DNA of 64,000 nt from Serpula lacrymans var. lacrymans S7.9. Taxonomy: Eukaryota > Basidiomycota > Agaricomycetes > Boletales > Serpulaceae. Below, one piece after another: positions 1 to 10,911 of this stretch; the first letter of the stretch is position 1; the number at the start of each line of letters is the position of its first letter. The notes beneath the pieces were generated by a model. It worked only from the letters and a program-made list of their open reading frames with translations. It searched no databases and was not told where the DNA came from. The position numbers and the translations under genes were made by a program. Location: contig NW_006763301.1 in assembly GCF_000218685.1 (NCBI RefSeq), positions 558,001-622,000 of the forward strand, in the 5' to 3' direction.

Positions 1-685
1 CCAAACGCATAGGTCACGGGTGAAGTGATCTAACGTCCGATACTTTCGAATCATGTTGACAGTGGTGCTGCCAGGTTCTCTCTAGTCAAACATCCGAAAT
101 TAATGGAGATCTGCAGAGAAAAGCGCATAGCGCTTGAAGTTTGCCCTATATCGTGAGTTTAGTGCGTGTCATCTTTGATCATTTATTCACAAAGCATCTG
201 GCAGGAATGAAGTCTTGGTAAAGGCTAACCTATGTTTTACGCCGCTCACTCTGACGTTCAATCTAAGCGCTTGACATCATCGATGCCAATGCATCCTCTT
301 CCGATTTTTATGAACAATGGAATTCCAGTGGTACTCTGCTCTGATGATCCGGGTATCTTCGGTAATATGGGACTTTCGTTTGATTTCTTTCAGGTGGGTT
401 ATATTTTGTGGTGAGTTTTTTCTTGCAAGGCCAAACGCTACACGAATTGCACAGGTCTTGGTGTCGAGCGAGGTCACCGGACTGCTGACTCTTGGCCAGA
501 TGGCTCGTGATAGCATCGAGGTGATTACGGTATTTCTTATCTTCCAGGCTGTAGCTCTGACTTATTGGGCATAGTGCTCTACACTCGTCGGAGAGGAAAA
601 ACAACGTGCAATGTTGGCATGGGAAAGACGATGGGCGATGTTCATCAAGGAGATAGTCCAGATGGAGGCAGAGTACCTCAATTAG
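1..685 (+). CDS. ADGF/ADA2-type adenosine deaminase, 3' end only (5' end outside window)
   Basis: This is the C-terminal part of an adenosine deaminase of the ADGF (adenosine deaminase growth factor) branch, which hydrolyses adenosine to inosine. I spliced six exon pieces: 1-19, 75-152, 205-217, 268-393, 455-520 and 575-685, all with matching phase and GT-AG borders. The reading gives RIGHGFSLVKHP, then EVCPISNEVLRLTSS, then HPLPIFMNNGIPVVLCSDDPG. The SDDP aspartates are the zinc/catalytic residues of the family. GLLTLGQMARDSIE and AWERRWAMFIKEIVQ are the typical ADGF tail. The HAGE motif must lie upstream of the window. One internal exon is only 13 nt (205-217) and encodes the middle of PISNEVL. 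Family assignment is firm. Whether the enzyme is secreted, as many ADGFs are, cannot be seen here. Confidence 0.9.
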
Positions 686-1238
686 TGGTGCTACTGCTGT
701 GTCGATTTTGACGCCCCCTCTCACGATTGCTGTCATATTGCAACTGGCATTGACAGACAACCAATGTTTGTACGACTATTGTAATGATTGAATTTTTGAA
801 CCATATGCATGAGAAGGGCATGATGTGGCTGTAATGTTGGCCCGTGTTTGCCCGCCTGTCTTACCAGATTGAAACGATAACCCCCGCTTGCCTGTTGCTG
901 TACTCCGACGTGTTAGCCTTTGGGAGCGCCTTTCTTGCCAGGGTACGGGAGAATTGACATTCCATACGGCCAGTTAGTATTGACATTGTGCTGAAGCTCA
1001 AAAAAGTCTTATTTCAAGTGCAGAATAGCGAGCTAATAGCTTGGTTTCCAAGGTAAGTCCATGTCTGTCTCTGTCAGTGCCCCCTTCCAACCTCGCATCC
1101 CCCATCCTTGCCTTCCCCCGTCCTCTTTCCGTCAGACATCCCGAATCCTCCCCTTTCCAAGCCCCATACATCACCTAATTACAAGGCCCTCACTCCACCC
1201 CGTCTGCTTAACCCAAAAAATAATAAACTGAATTGGCC
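686..1238. other. intergenic, tandem genes
   Basis: No supported gene. It holds the 3' flank of the adenosine deaminase gene and a C- and CT-rich stretch (about 1080-1200) just before the KH-protein start. Such pyrimidine-rich tracts are common fungal core-promoter or 5' UTR sequence. No TATA box is obvious. Confidence 0.5.
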
Positions 1239-2688
1239 ATGGCAGAAGCTGACTCCACACGCAAGAGGTCGCGCTCACCCTCCGACAGTGAGCAGCAGAA
1301 ACACCACAAACGTGCAAATACAGGCGCTACGGCACCCTCGGATGAATCACCAGCCAACAACCACCACCAGGGCTCCGGTTCAGCTACTGCTTCCTCTATG
1401 ACTCATGATGTTACTATGACGGAAGCTCCCGCTTCCGTAGCAGACACCGCTGCATCTACTCCTTCTCCACACGCATCCTCCTCCGAACGCAAAGGCGACA
1501 AGTCCCGCAACGGCAACGACGACGTGGGCAAATCCTCGGCGACCACTTCCGCAGCACCTTCTTCGTCAACAAGTTCTACCACCCCTCCCTCAGCCATGAT
1601 TCACATGCGCTGTCTTATTGTCACCCAGGATGCATCTATCATTATCGGAAAGGGAGGTTCGCACGTTAACGAAATCAGAGAGAAGAGTGGGGCGCGTGTG
1701 ATGGTTTCCGAAAGCATCCCCGGAAACCCAGAGAGAATTCTTAATGTTAGCGGGCCTCTCGATGCAGTATCCAAGGTTGGGATAACCTCTTTATGCTCGC
1801 ATATATGTCTTGCTTCATCTTTTTACATTCACTAGGCATTTGGCCTGATAGTCCGAAGGATTAACGACGAACCATTTGACGTACCTTCAGTTCCCGGCAG
1901 TCGCGCAGTTACCATTAAGTTTATGATTCCAAATTCTCGCATGGGGTCCGTCATAGGAAAACAAGGATCCAAGATAAAAGAGATCCAAGATGCTAGTGGT
2001 GCTAGATTGAATGCCAGTGAAGGAATGCTTCCAGGCTCGACAGAGGTGTGCCTTGCCTATTTCTTTGCTTATGATGGCACTTGACTCAAGATTGGGCCAC
2101 CATAGCGAGTTTTGAGCGTAGCTGGAGTTGCAGACGCCATTCATATCGCTACCTACTATATCGGCAACATCCTCATTGAAGCGCAAGAGCGCATGCCCTC
2201 ATCTAGCCACTCCAGCTATCGACCTTCCAGTAACCCCTCCCGCAGAGCTCCCTATCAAGGATCATCTTATGTTCCAGGGTATTCACAACCATTCGGTAGT
2301 GGCCCTCCGCCTCCACATAATCCACCCCAACAACTACAGACACAACAGATTTATATTCCCAACGACCTCGTAGGGTGCATCATTGGAAAGGGAGGCAGTA
2401 AGATCAATGAAATTAGGCATATGAGTGCAAGTCAGATCAAAATCATGGAACCGGGCGCGGTTGGCGTAGGCATGAATGGGGCACCCGCGCCGACAGGTGG
2501 CGAAGGGGAGAGATTAGTGGTTATAACAGGCCAGCCTGCGAACATCCAAATGGCTGTACAGCTGCTTTATCATGTAGGTGTATTCACACATTGCGTGCAA
2601 TTTTCGGGTAAACTCACTGGAACGGTTACAGCGTCTGGAACAGGAAAAACAAAAGCAGCTTCGAGCGCAGTCATCTTCTTCGTCTTGA
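1239..2688 (+). CDS. Triple KH-domain RNA-binding protein (PCBP/Rnc1/HEK2-like)
   Basis: Predicted 423-residue protein from four exons (1239-1775, 1836-2045, 2106-2573, 2632-2688). The ATG sits in a good context (ggccATGGc). Residues 1-118 are Ser/Thr/Pro-rich and low complexity with a basic start (KRSRSPSDSE). Three KH domains follow at about 120-182, 199-265 and 329-400, each with its GXXG loop: GKGG, GKQG and GKGG. A proline/serine/glutamine-rich linker separates KH2 and KH3. The protein ends in a charged Gln/Glu/Lys stretch and a serine run. This architecture matches poly(C)-binding proteins, S. pombe Rnc1 and S. cerevisiae Hek2/Pbp2, which bind mRNA and set stability or localisation. Which orthologue it is cannot be decided without alignment. 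Confidence 0.92.
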
Positions 2689-3080
2689 GATAAATTATAA
2701 ATGCCATCCTGAGTTTTGTAATGTTTGACTTTCTTGCCAGTGCCAGATTTCCAGCAAGCTGTTTCTTATTTTCCTTGTCGCCGCGACTGCTTTCGGCGCC
2801 AATGCTGTGCCCGTAATTATGACCAGTAACTCTTCCTGGCTGTTTTCCTCTTGTTCTCTGACTTTTCATCTTCGCTATTCCGATTCATAGCTCATATTTT
2901 CTTCTTTCACCAACTCAAACCAAAATTGTGATTCTGTGAATACGCCGACAAGTTGCATACTGTTCATATCATGTCATTACGTAAAAATAATTTATTTTTG
3001 CTGCAAAACGTTACCAATATTTTCTTGAGTTTACTGCTTCAGCCACTCAGTCAAGAATTTGAAGAAACGGATTGACCACT
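2689..3080. other. intergenic
   Basis: No gene seen. It contains the 3' flank of the KH gene and the AT-rich promoter of BRX1. Short frames on the minus strand at 2570-2869 have no coding look. Confidence 0.5.
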
Positions 3081-4217
3081 ATGGCTTCAATCCTGAAGGC
3101 ACAAAAAGCAAATGCATCAAAGGCGGAAGAAAAAGGGAAGGGAAAGCGCAGGGCGGATGATATGGACATTGACGAGCAGCCCGAAGCAGAACTCGTCCAG
3201 CCCAAGAGGAAGAAAAATAAGCAGCGGGTGCTCCTCCTTTCGTCTCGAGGAATCACCCATCGTATGAGACACCTGATGAATGATTTGGAGGCCCTTCTTC
3301 CGCAAGTAAAGAAAGGTGGGCACTTGTAACTCCAACTAATTCACTCTGGACTATAATTTGACCTAATTTATGTAGACTCTAAACTGGACTCGAAATCGCA
3401 ACTCCAACTTCTTCCCGAACTCGCTGATCTCAATAATTGTAACAATACGCTGTATTTTGAAGCGCGGCGGCATGAAGACCTTTACATGTGGGCTGCGAAG
3501 ACACCTAACGGACCCAGTATCAAAATGCACGTCCAGAACGTGCACACAATGGATGAGCTCAAGATGACCGGGAATTGCTTGAAGGGCAGCAGAGGTATCC
3601 TGAGTTTCGATCATGCTTTTGATGAGAGTGAGTGGGGGAGGCTTACAAAAGAGGTGTTCACACATGTAAGTTTCTTTGGTATACTGTCCAGCCTACACTG
3701 GGTTAACATTTGTGATAGATTTTTGGTGTACCTCCTCTGGCCCGAAAGGCCAAACCGTTTATAGATCATGTCCTGACGTTTTCCATCGTCGACAACAAGA
3801 TATGGTTCCGAAACTACCAGGCATGTTATCAAACGCTCTCAATGACTACATCTATTCATCGGTTTTGCTTGTAGATCCTAGAAAAAGACCCATTACAACC
3901 TAATGCTCCTCCTCAAACTTCACTCATCGAGATTGGTCCACGATTTGTACTCACGCCGATTCGCATTTTCGAAGGAGCTTTCCATGGTGCTACTGTGTAT
4001 TCTAATCCCGGTCGGTATATTTTTCATGATAGCGATCGCTTAGTATTCATATTTTCTTGTAGAGTTTATCAGTCCTTCTTCTGTCCGCTCGATGGCCAGA
4101 CGCGAAAAGGGCGACAAGTACAACCAACGAAAAAATGCAGAGGAGGAAAGCTCGAAGAGAAAGGAATATCGCAAAAGAGGCGAAGATGTATTGGCTGTAT
4201 CCCGAGTATTTGCGTGA
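3081..4217 (+). CDS. BRX1: Ribosome biogenesis protein BRX1 (Brix domain)
   Basis: Predicted 305-residue nucleolar protein needed for assembly of the 60S pre-ribosome. Exons are 3081-3315, 3376-3665, 3719-3820, 3875-4010 and 4063-4217. A basic, acidic-patched N-terminus (KGKGKRRADDMDIDEQ) precedes the Brix domain, which starts at NKQRVLLLSSRGITHRMRHL. Other family marks are YFEARRHEDLYMW, NCLKGSRGILSFD, KPFIDHVLTFSIVD and TSLIEIGPRFVL. The length is that of Brx1 in other fungi. The third intron starts with GC (CAG/GCATGT), a rare but valid donor. The start chosen is the first ATG of the frame; the open frame extends only a few codons upstream with no ATG. Confidence 0.96.
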
Positions 4218-4948
4218 ATGCCGCTCGTACAGAGACCATATCAGTGTGCACGACTGTTTATACGGTGCTAAAATACATATCTGTATACTTGATCATTCTT
4301 ATCACTTACATCGGTGCCTCAGACTGACTCGGAGTGTAAGCCAGCAGCAGACCATCACACGCTGTCCAGTGAGAAGGTGTGCGATGACTTGTTATTGCCG
4401 CAGACAATGGCGAAGCGATATCATATAACATAACGCGAACGCACGTTCAATATTCGCTGTTTCCCTAATAAGAGAATCTATATTAATTTTGTGTGCATGT
4501 ACCTTTAGAAGGCTGGCCAAAGCAAGCAATGGCCATTGTCCCCCCAACACGATGCAGTGGCACAGCCACAACACGGTCTTTGTTCCTTTTGTGCACTCAT
4601 AAGGGCAACTACCAGTTTTACGAAACAAAAGGATAGCTTGCATGGGATGCGGTTCTTCTTGTGAGGCGAGTTCACGGACCCATTAAATTAACATATTTCC
4701 TTCTTTCGCAGGTCAGATAAGCTTGGACGAGCCTGAGATAGCCGAAATACAGGCGTTTCACAGCAAAAGCAAAATGCTTTGTCTAGTGACCCTTTGTTCG
4801 GCTTTGAAGTCTTGCTTCAGGTAGCCGAGCCCTGCTCATATATAACAACGCGAATTATGGACCAAGGTTCATTGCAGACGTCAGTGCGTCGTTTCCTTTC
4901 GTTTCCCTCTCAATTTTCATCGTGTCCCTGTGTCCCCATCCTGTAGAC
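4218..4948. other. intergenic
   Basis: No supported gene in 730 bp. TATATA at about 4838-4843, roughly 110 bp before the arrestin start codon, may be the core promoter. Open frames here are short and lack family features. Confidence 0.45.
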
Positions 4949-6656
4949 ATGCCTGTTTCCATAGACATCCAACCATACTCTAGTTCCTTAGATATGCTCG
5001 GAGAGCCGGATTCATCGTGAGCATACTTGACATGAAGTAAATTTTCTATAAAAAAAAACTCATCTGAACTGATAGCTCCTCGTTCTCTCTCTCGGGACAC
5101 ATATCTATCTCCCTCACCTCTTCATTGTCCATATTCCAACGTCGGCGAGCTGCTACTCGCCTTCTTCTCCAGTCATTAACCGTCACCTTTGAAGGCCAAT
5201 CTGAGGTCATCACTTCGGACATCGGCTACACGCCTTTGCGCCTCTGTTCAATCACCCGTGAGCTTGTTAACGGCGAACCGGTTGACCTTAGCAATGAAGG
5301 TCACGAGGAGTCCGACAAGCCATGCTCATGGAACGTCGTTTTTGACATCCAAGTTCCTGGGTGGCTGCCAGAAACAGCAGTATATGGCGACAGTGGTTCA
5401 GAAGAGGCAGGCACGCGCTACGCTCTCTACGCAACTGCGACTTTTCTCAATATAGATGACGCAAGCTCACGATCATTTTCATTCTCCACTCTTTGTTCTC
5501 CTTTTCGCGTTCGAACGCGTATAGTGGATGCTCCGAGGTGCCCAATCACTATCAATCGTTTCACGGAAGCTCCTGCCGACATTTCATCATCTACGTCCTT
5601 GTTCCCAATGTCTACCTTTTCAATTGATACTCAACCAGAATACACTGCTGCACGGCCTTCGCGGTCAATGCCAGTCGAAATACTGGATAAGTTGGAAGTT
5701 CTGGCATCCGTGCCATCTTCTGTCAGCGTGGAGGAGTCGTCTGTTCCTTTCACGCTCCGTCTGCGGGCTAAGGATCTCGATGATAGTCACCGAGAACGCC
5801 TTCGCATGACTGAATTTGTGGTCAATATCGAGCAGGTTGAAAGTTACAGGTACGCACCCGTTCTTGTGCTTATTATATCCCAACACTAATTTTATTTTAT
5901 TTGGTCAGATCCACTTTGAAGCGCGACCACATTCAGCGTTATCATCTCCCTCCGTTATCAGAACAACCACCCAATCTTCCTCTCCGCCACCAGCATACCA
6001 TTCATACCCTTTACGATGTTGGCCTTCTTACGTCCGCGAAGCGCGTTAAGACTTCAAATCGTGCTTTCTCGTTAATGGGTTTAGAGGAATCCGGGCGATA
6101 TCAAGTATATGGGGACGGGCGCATTTTCCTGCAGGGCGAGAATGCCGAGGAAAATGCAACCGAGGATAGCTGGTTTCTGCTCGAAACAAATGTCCCTATT
6201 GCACCGCCCGCAGCAGAACACGACGTGGAATCCGGACACTACCACATCCAGCATGCGTCGACAAGTAGTCCGCTCTTTACCGTGAAGCATCAAATGCACG
6301 TAGCATTACGATGCACATACGATATGCCAGACGGCCAGGGTCCTGTTTCTGAGCGTCTTCAATTCACTTTACCAATGAGCTTTGTCCGCGTAGCGCCTTC
6401 ACCGCGTCCTGCCATTCCCGAGGTAGAGGAGGAACCTGGTTTGAGGGAATCGACAACTCTCAAGAGGAGTGCGCCCTATGCTTGTACCCTGCCTGCATAT
6501 TCGCAACTTTTCGACGCGAATGGTGATCGCAAGATCGATTACTCGGTGCCGCTACCCCTTTATGAGCCTCCTACCAATCCATCCTCGTCATACAATCTTG
6601 GTATTGAAGATACGTCAAAACATTATTCAAATGTAGATGTAGGCACTGCCTATTAG
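4949..6656 (+). CDS. Alpha-arrestin-like protein (arrestin N domain), likely ubiquitin-ligase adaptor
   Basis: Predicted 529 residues from three exons (4949-5016, 5076-5849, 5909-6656). The small first exon is needed to give the arrestin N-domain start (FSLSGHISISL, then LTVTFEGQSEVIT). The fold is continued by CSWNVVFDIQVPGWLPET and later by RYQVYGDGRIFL. Near the C-terminus are two LPxY motifs, LPAY and LPLY, a few dozen residues apart. In fungi such motifs in alpha-arrestins recruit the Rsp5/Nedd4 ubiquitin ligase to membrane transporters for endocytosis. That role is inferred from the family, not shown here. No transmembrane segment or signal peptide is present. Exon 1 is supported by phase and by sense of the joined sequence. 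Confidence 0.78.
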
Positions 6657-7067
6657 ATCTTGTTCTCCATGAATCCTTTCTTTTCATCTTCGCATTGCAT
6701 TTATTCATTCAAGTTTTGTATCGGCACGGTCCGTTCATGTTGTTATATTTTCGTTTTTTTTTAAAGTTCAATCGTTCAATGTTGTCTTGCATCTGCATTG
6801 GTGATCCTCGATGCACTAGTTCTATTAACTTAATTCCTTTTATTTTGTCTAATATCGTCAACCCCAGTGATCTCAATCCTCATTCATTAACGTTACAATG
6901 TGTACCGTATCTAGTCTCATTGCATTCACCATATCTCAACTATCATTCGTCATTCAAGTTCCTGATTTATTCGATATCAATTAGCAGTACAAGTGTCTAG
7001 CTGCAATACAAATTACCACAGTTATTTTTTGTTCGTTCGGTTTCGTTGGGCGTGTGTCTACATTGTT
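6657..7067. other. intergenic, convergent 3' flanks
   Basis: AT-rich 3' flanks of the arrestin gene and the phosphodiesterase gene, which converge here. No gene is supported. Confidence 0.5.
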
Positions 7068-7750
7068 TTAGACCGACAAATGTATCTTCTGCAAGACTTC
7101 CCACTCGTCAGGGCGTCCCTGACATCTCACGATCCACACATCTTCGCCGTTGAATCCGTCTAACGTCTCTCCCCCTTCACACCGAAGTCTCACACTTCCC
7201 TCAGTTTCCTCAATCTTCCCGCTGTGCCTTAGAGCCATGGCCATCCTCTCACGTTCTTCTGCATCTTCATCCGCAATGTAGCACAACGACATATGGGGAA
7301 ACATAGGCGCTTTTGGCTGAACACCGTCATGGTTTACATTGGACTGCATTGCATTACGAAGAGCGATACAGATGTGTTCATGTAATGTGACGAGTTCAGA
7401 CGTGGGATGTATGGCTAGGTAGACAGAGCGGAAGTAATGGCCGCCTACTGTGAGAGCTCTGAAGCGCACATGAAGGGCCTCGGACGCCTTGAGCAGAGAG
7501 TCAAGACTCCCTTGAAGGGCACTGATTTCTGTTATGGAAAAACCGGGGATACTGGCGAGCGTGATGTGGGGAGTGAATGATACATAGGAGGACAAAGAGA
7601 GGGGTTTACTAAGAGGCGTGGGCTGGATGGTCATTACTTGCTCCAGAAGATCAATTTGCTTGGGCGAGGGGACAAGCCATAATGCAATACCTGCGCAGAG
7701 CTTCATCAGCGCATACTACTAACAGCGAATATAACGTACACCATACTCAT
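7068..7750 (-). CDS. 2H-family cyclic phosphodiesterase (Cpd1-like)
   Basis: About 200 residues. The two HxT/S motifs of the 2H phosphoesterase fold are present: FTPHITLAS and FPHMSLCY. Family enzymes open 2',3'-cyclic or ADP-ribose 1'',2''-cyclic phosphates made during tRNA splicing. The N-terminus reads IALWLVPSP, as in Cpd1 relatives. The start is uncertain. A four-base first exon (7747-7750, ATGA) spliced across 7691-7746 gives MSIALWLVP, the better family fit. The alternative is the unspliced ATG at 7706, giving MKLCAGIALW. The gene is divergent from the next gene across only 183 bp, so the two may share a promoter. Confidence 0.85.
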
Positions 7751-7933
7751 GTTAATATTCACTGTGACTGAGCTTGTACTCGCCTTTTAGTATCGATATA
7801 CGTTTAAGACCCATATCTAAATGGTAGTTTTTGGATCATGGGGGCAAGTCACATGCAGTTGAGCTGAGTTTTGATTTCCAAATTCAAGCTTACTCTTACT
7901 ACACCTTGATCTGTAACTACATGTACCCCCATA

Positions 7934-10618
7934 ATGGACAAAACGCTTTATATTCAGGCTTACTTGCAATCCCAACAGCCATTTTTAAGATCTTATGCTA
8001 CCGAGGGTCCACCTGCATTACCCCTCTCTGATAATGGCTCGAATTGTCGAACCCCTGAACAGAAGAAAGACTCCCACCTGAAGAATTTTGGATTCGACAC
8101 ACCGTTATTGAAGCCTCGCCTCGCACATGCGACAGTTTCATCACTGTTGGAGACAAAAGACAGCACAGAACCTAGCCATCAAGCTCGCGCCTCAGCAAAA
8201 GTTTCTAAAAATTCGCATAAACAACCAGCGCGGATTAAATCGTCAAATTCAAAATCTGCGAGTGCCGTGGATAAGGAACCTGCTGAAGGCACCGGATTCG
8301 CTCAGGATTCTTCTAATAAACGAACAGAAAAGGAAAAAAAGCGTTCCCCTTCTGCAGGGTCTGACGACGAGCATGCTGCGCGTAAGTGTTTGCTTCTACC
8401 AGAAGATCAACGGCGCGAGTATAACAAATGCTTTTTTTAAAAATTGTAGGGCTTTCTGAACGTCGAGAGCGCAAGCGTCTGAAGCGTTCAATCACGAAGC
8501 CCGTTGAACTCAGCCCGGATAAGGTCTCTAACCATACACCTGGTCCCAGTTCAAAGGGAAAGAAGGGGAAAAAACCAAGTGTCACCGCTGCCATGGCATT
8601 GATGCATGGATTCTCTGCAAAGAATATTGGCAAGAGCCGGCTCACGGTACGTTGGTTCCCATTGCTCTGCTTCTTCCCATTTACATCATCGTAGCTCAAG
8701 CCTTCCATGAATGTCGGTGTGTTTGGGCGCGGTAAGGCTTCAGCAAAAGCGATAGTAGGCAAAGAAAATGCAGCTAGTGAGTTATTCAGTTACTCTATCT
8801 TTGCATGTGGATACATAATCGCAATTTACAGAGAGATGCAATATATTTTCCGAAGAGGTATTCCTCAATAGCGCTGTACGACCCAAAACTTCAAAGCCTA
8901 AATCAACAATATCGTCATCATCAGCTCCCAGTTCTAGATGTTCATCTCCATACAAGCCAATTCGCATAACAAATGCAAATGTCTCAAAGGCAAGGAAACC
9001 GAAGCAAGTCGTTGATACAGATTTACTGCCAGCGGCTGCTACAGCATCAGCTCAAGGTAGCTCAGTCGAGATCGTAAATCCTCAAACGAAACCAACAGCG
9101 GAATCTGAGGTATGGGATATAGAACTGGAAAACCAGTCACTACCATCTGGTAGTATCCAAGCTACCCCGAACATCCACGGACGGGCAGCTTCTGTTGTCG
9201 TCGACACTCGTTCAAAAGGCTGGTTCAACATTGACAATACCCCCGTTACAGAAGACAAAGCCAGCAATGTTTTGGTTCGTATGCATGACAAATGTAGGGT
9301 CTCTAGAGAGCTGTTAGAGCCTCATTCAGCGGAAGACAAGCTACCGGTCGGCTGCCGTGGAATACGCGAACATGACCAGGAGTCGTCACTCCATCCTTCT
9401 CACTCTGCTTCTCAGGTAGGTCAGCACTTTAACGTTAACCAGAAAGATTTTTCTATCAAGGCGACCACCTCCAAATATTTTACTCGAGAAAACCATGGTT
9501 CACAAGTCGGTCCTCAGGCAGTGAAAATTTCTATAGCTCATCAAGTACCTATCCCCAATGTTAACGGCTCGTCCACCAACAGAACACATTCAAAGCATTT
9601 TACTCGTCCCAATGAAACACAAATCGATGGTTTGGCTACATATGTCTCTGGTTCAGCCCAACGACATGAAGTCATGGCTCCTGGTTCTGATGGCTTGTCT
9701 AACGGCGATCCGAAGTCCAGAAAACACTCTGGAGCGATGATTGACTTAAATGCAGATTACTCTGTAATAAATGATTCGGATCCGTCGCGTGACCTTGGTA
9801 TTGTCGACACTGGCATTTCTAGGGATGTAATACTAGCGATTACAGGTGGAGCAGATACCAGCAGCTGCGACGGAGATTACGAACCTTACCACGAACCCGA
9901 GTCACCATCCAGGCATCTACTCCCCAGTGCCCAGGCGCTCGAAAGTGACCATTTTCCAGCATATTTTAACCCAGGACCATTGTACTTGCATGAAGCGGAT
10001 GATTCGCTATCAAATGGGGGTCACGGTTCCTATAACATGCTAGACGGTGACGTCTATAGGGATTCTCAGTTTACAATGTCCAGGGACAGCTTTGATCATG
10101 ACGCGACGTGGTTAGAACCAGGTACTTTTGACCAGGTGGTGGACGCATTCCCATATAGTTTACAGGACCTTGCTCAAGGCCACTTAGATGATTACTCCAT
10201 ACAAGAACGTTCCGAGTCCATGCACGAAGATTTTGATTGCAACCAGGGAGAGGACATATTCGACGAACAATGCTACTTTGAAGACAACTGCGTAGTCGAC
10301 CAACCTTTCCTGGATGAATATCAAGATGATCTACAAGTCAACGAGTACCAACCAGCGATCATTGAGAATATGGATAGTTATTCAAGCCATGATTATGCGG
10401 CTCGTCCTTCGTCTTCCTGTTCGTCTTTACAGAGTAGAAATACCCATGATACCGTAACGAGCGGAGGTCATCGATTTTTCCAGGGCCGTGCATTGCTTCT
10501 TGGCATCTCGGCATCTGCAGAACGTATTCAGCGAACACCGCCGACCAACAATTTATCACTTGCCGAGGCTGACATCGCAAAACGCTTGAGGGACCATTGG
10601 CGACCACAGAAGTTCTGA
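7934..10618 (+). CDS. Conserved Agaricomycete hypothetical protein, mostly disordered
   Basis: Predicted 837 residues from four exons (7934-8381, 8450-8646, 8695-8776, 8832-10618), phases all consistent. I do not recognise a named domain. Parts that look conserved are a lysine/arginine-rich block (LSERRERKRLKRS), a glycine-containing block with SMNVGVFGRGKASAK, and the C-terminal end FFQGRALLLGISAS to KRLRDHWRPQKF. The basic first third, serine richness and long acidic middle (many D, E, Y and H residues between about 9900 and 10350) suggest an intrinsically disordered nuclear or chromatin-associated protein. This is inference from composition only. The last exon is 1787 bp and intronless, unlike neighbouring genes. 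Confidence 0.75.
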
Positions 10619-10911
10619 TAGGAAGCGTCAAGCTATCACGCGAGGGGTCTTGATGCAATGTAGTTCATTAGTATGTAGATTGTCTCCTCTTGGCCAACCC
10701 TGCGGCTGATTTTTAGATGCACGATGTGAAACAAAATATGATTGAGAGGGGCTAAAACAACAAGCTCTGTTATTTATTAACATTTAGCTTTACACTGGCC
10801 ATTGTAAACAGAAACAAAATTGATACAGCAACGTCCGCTAGAATCGGTAATACACGTTTATACTTTGAGCGAAACTTTAACATGCTGGGATCACATCGAT
10901 TAATCACTTCA

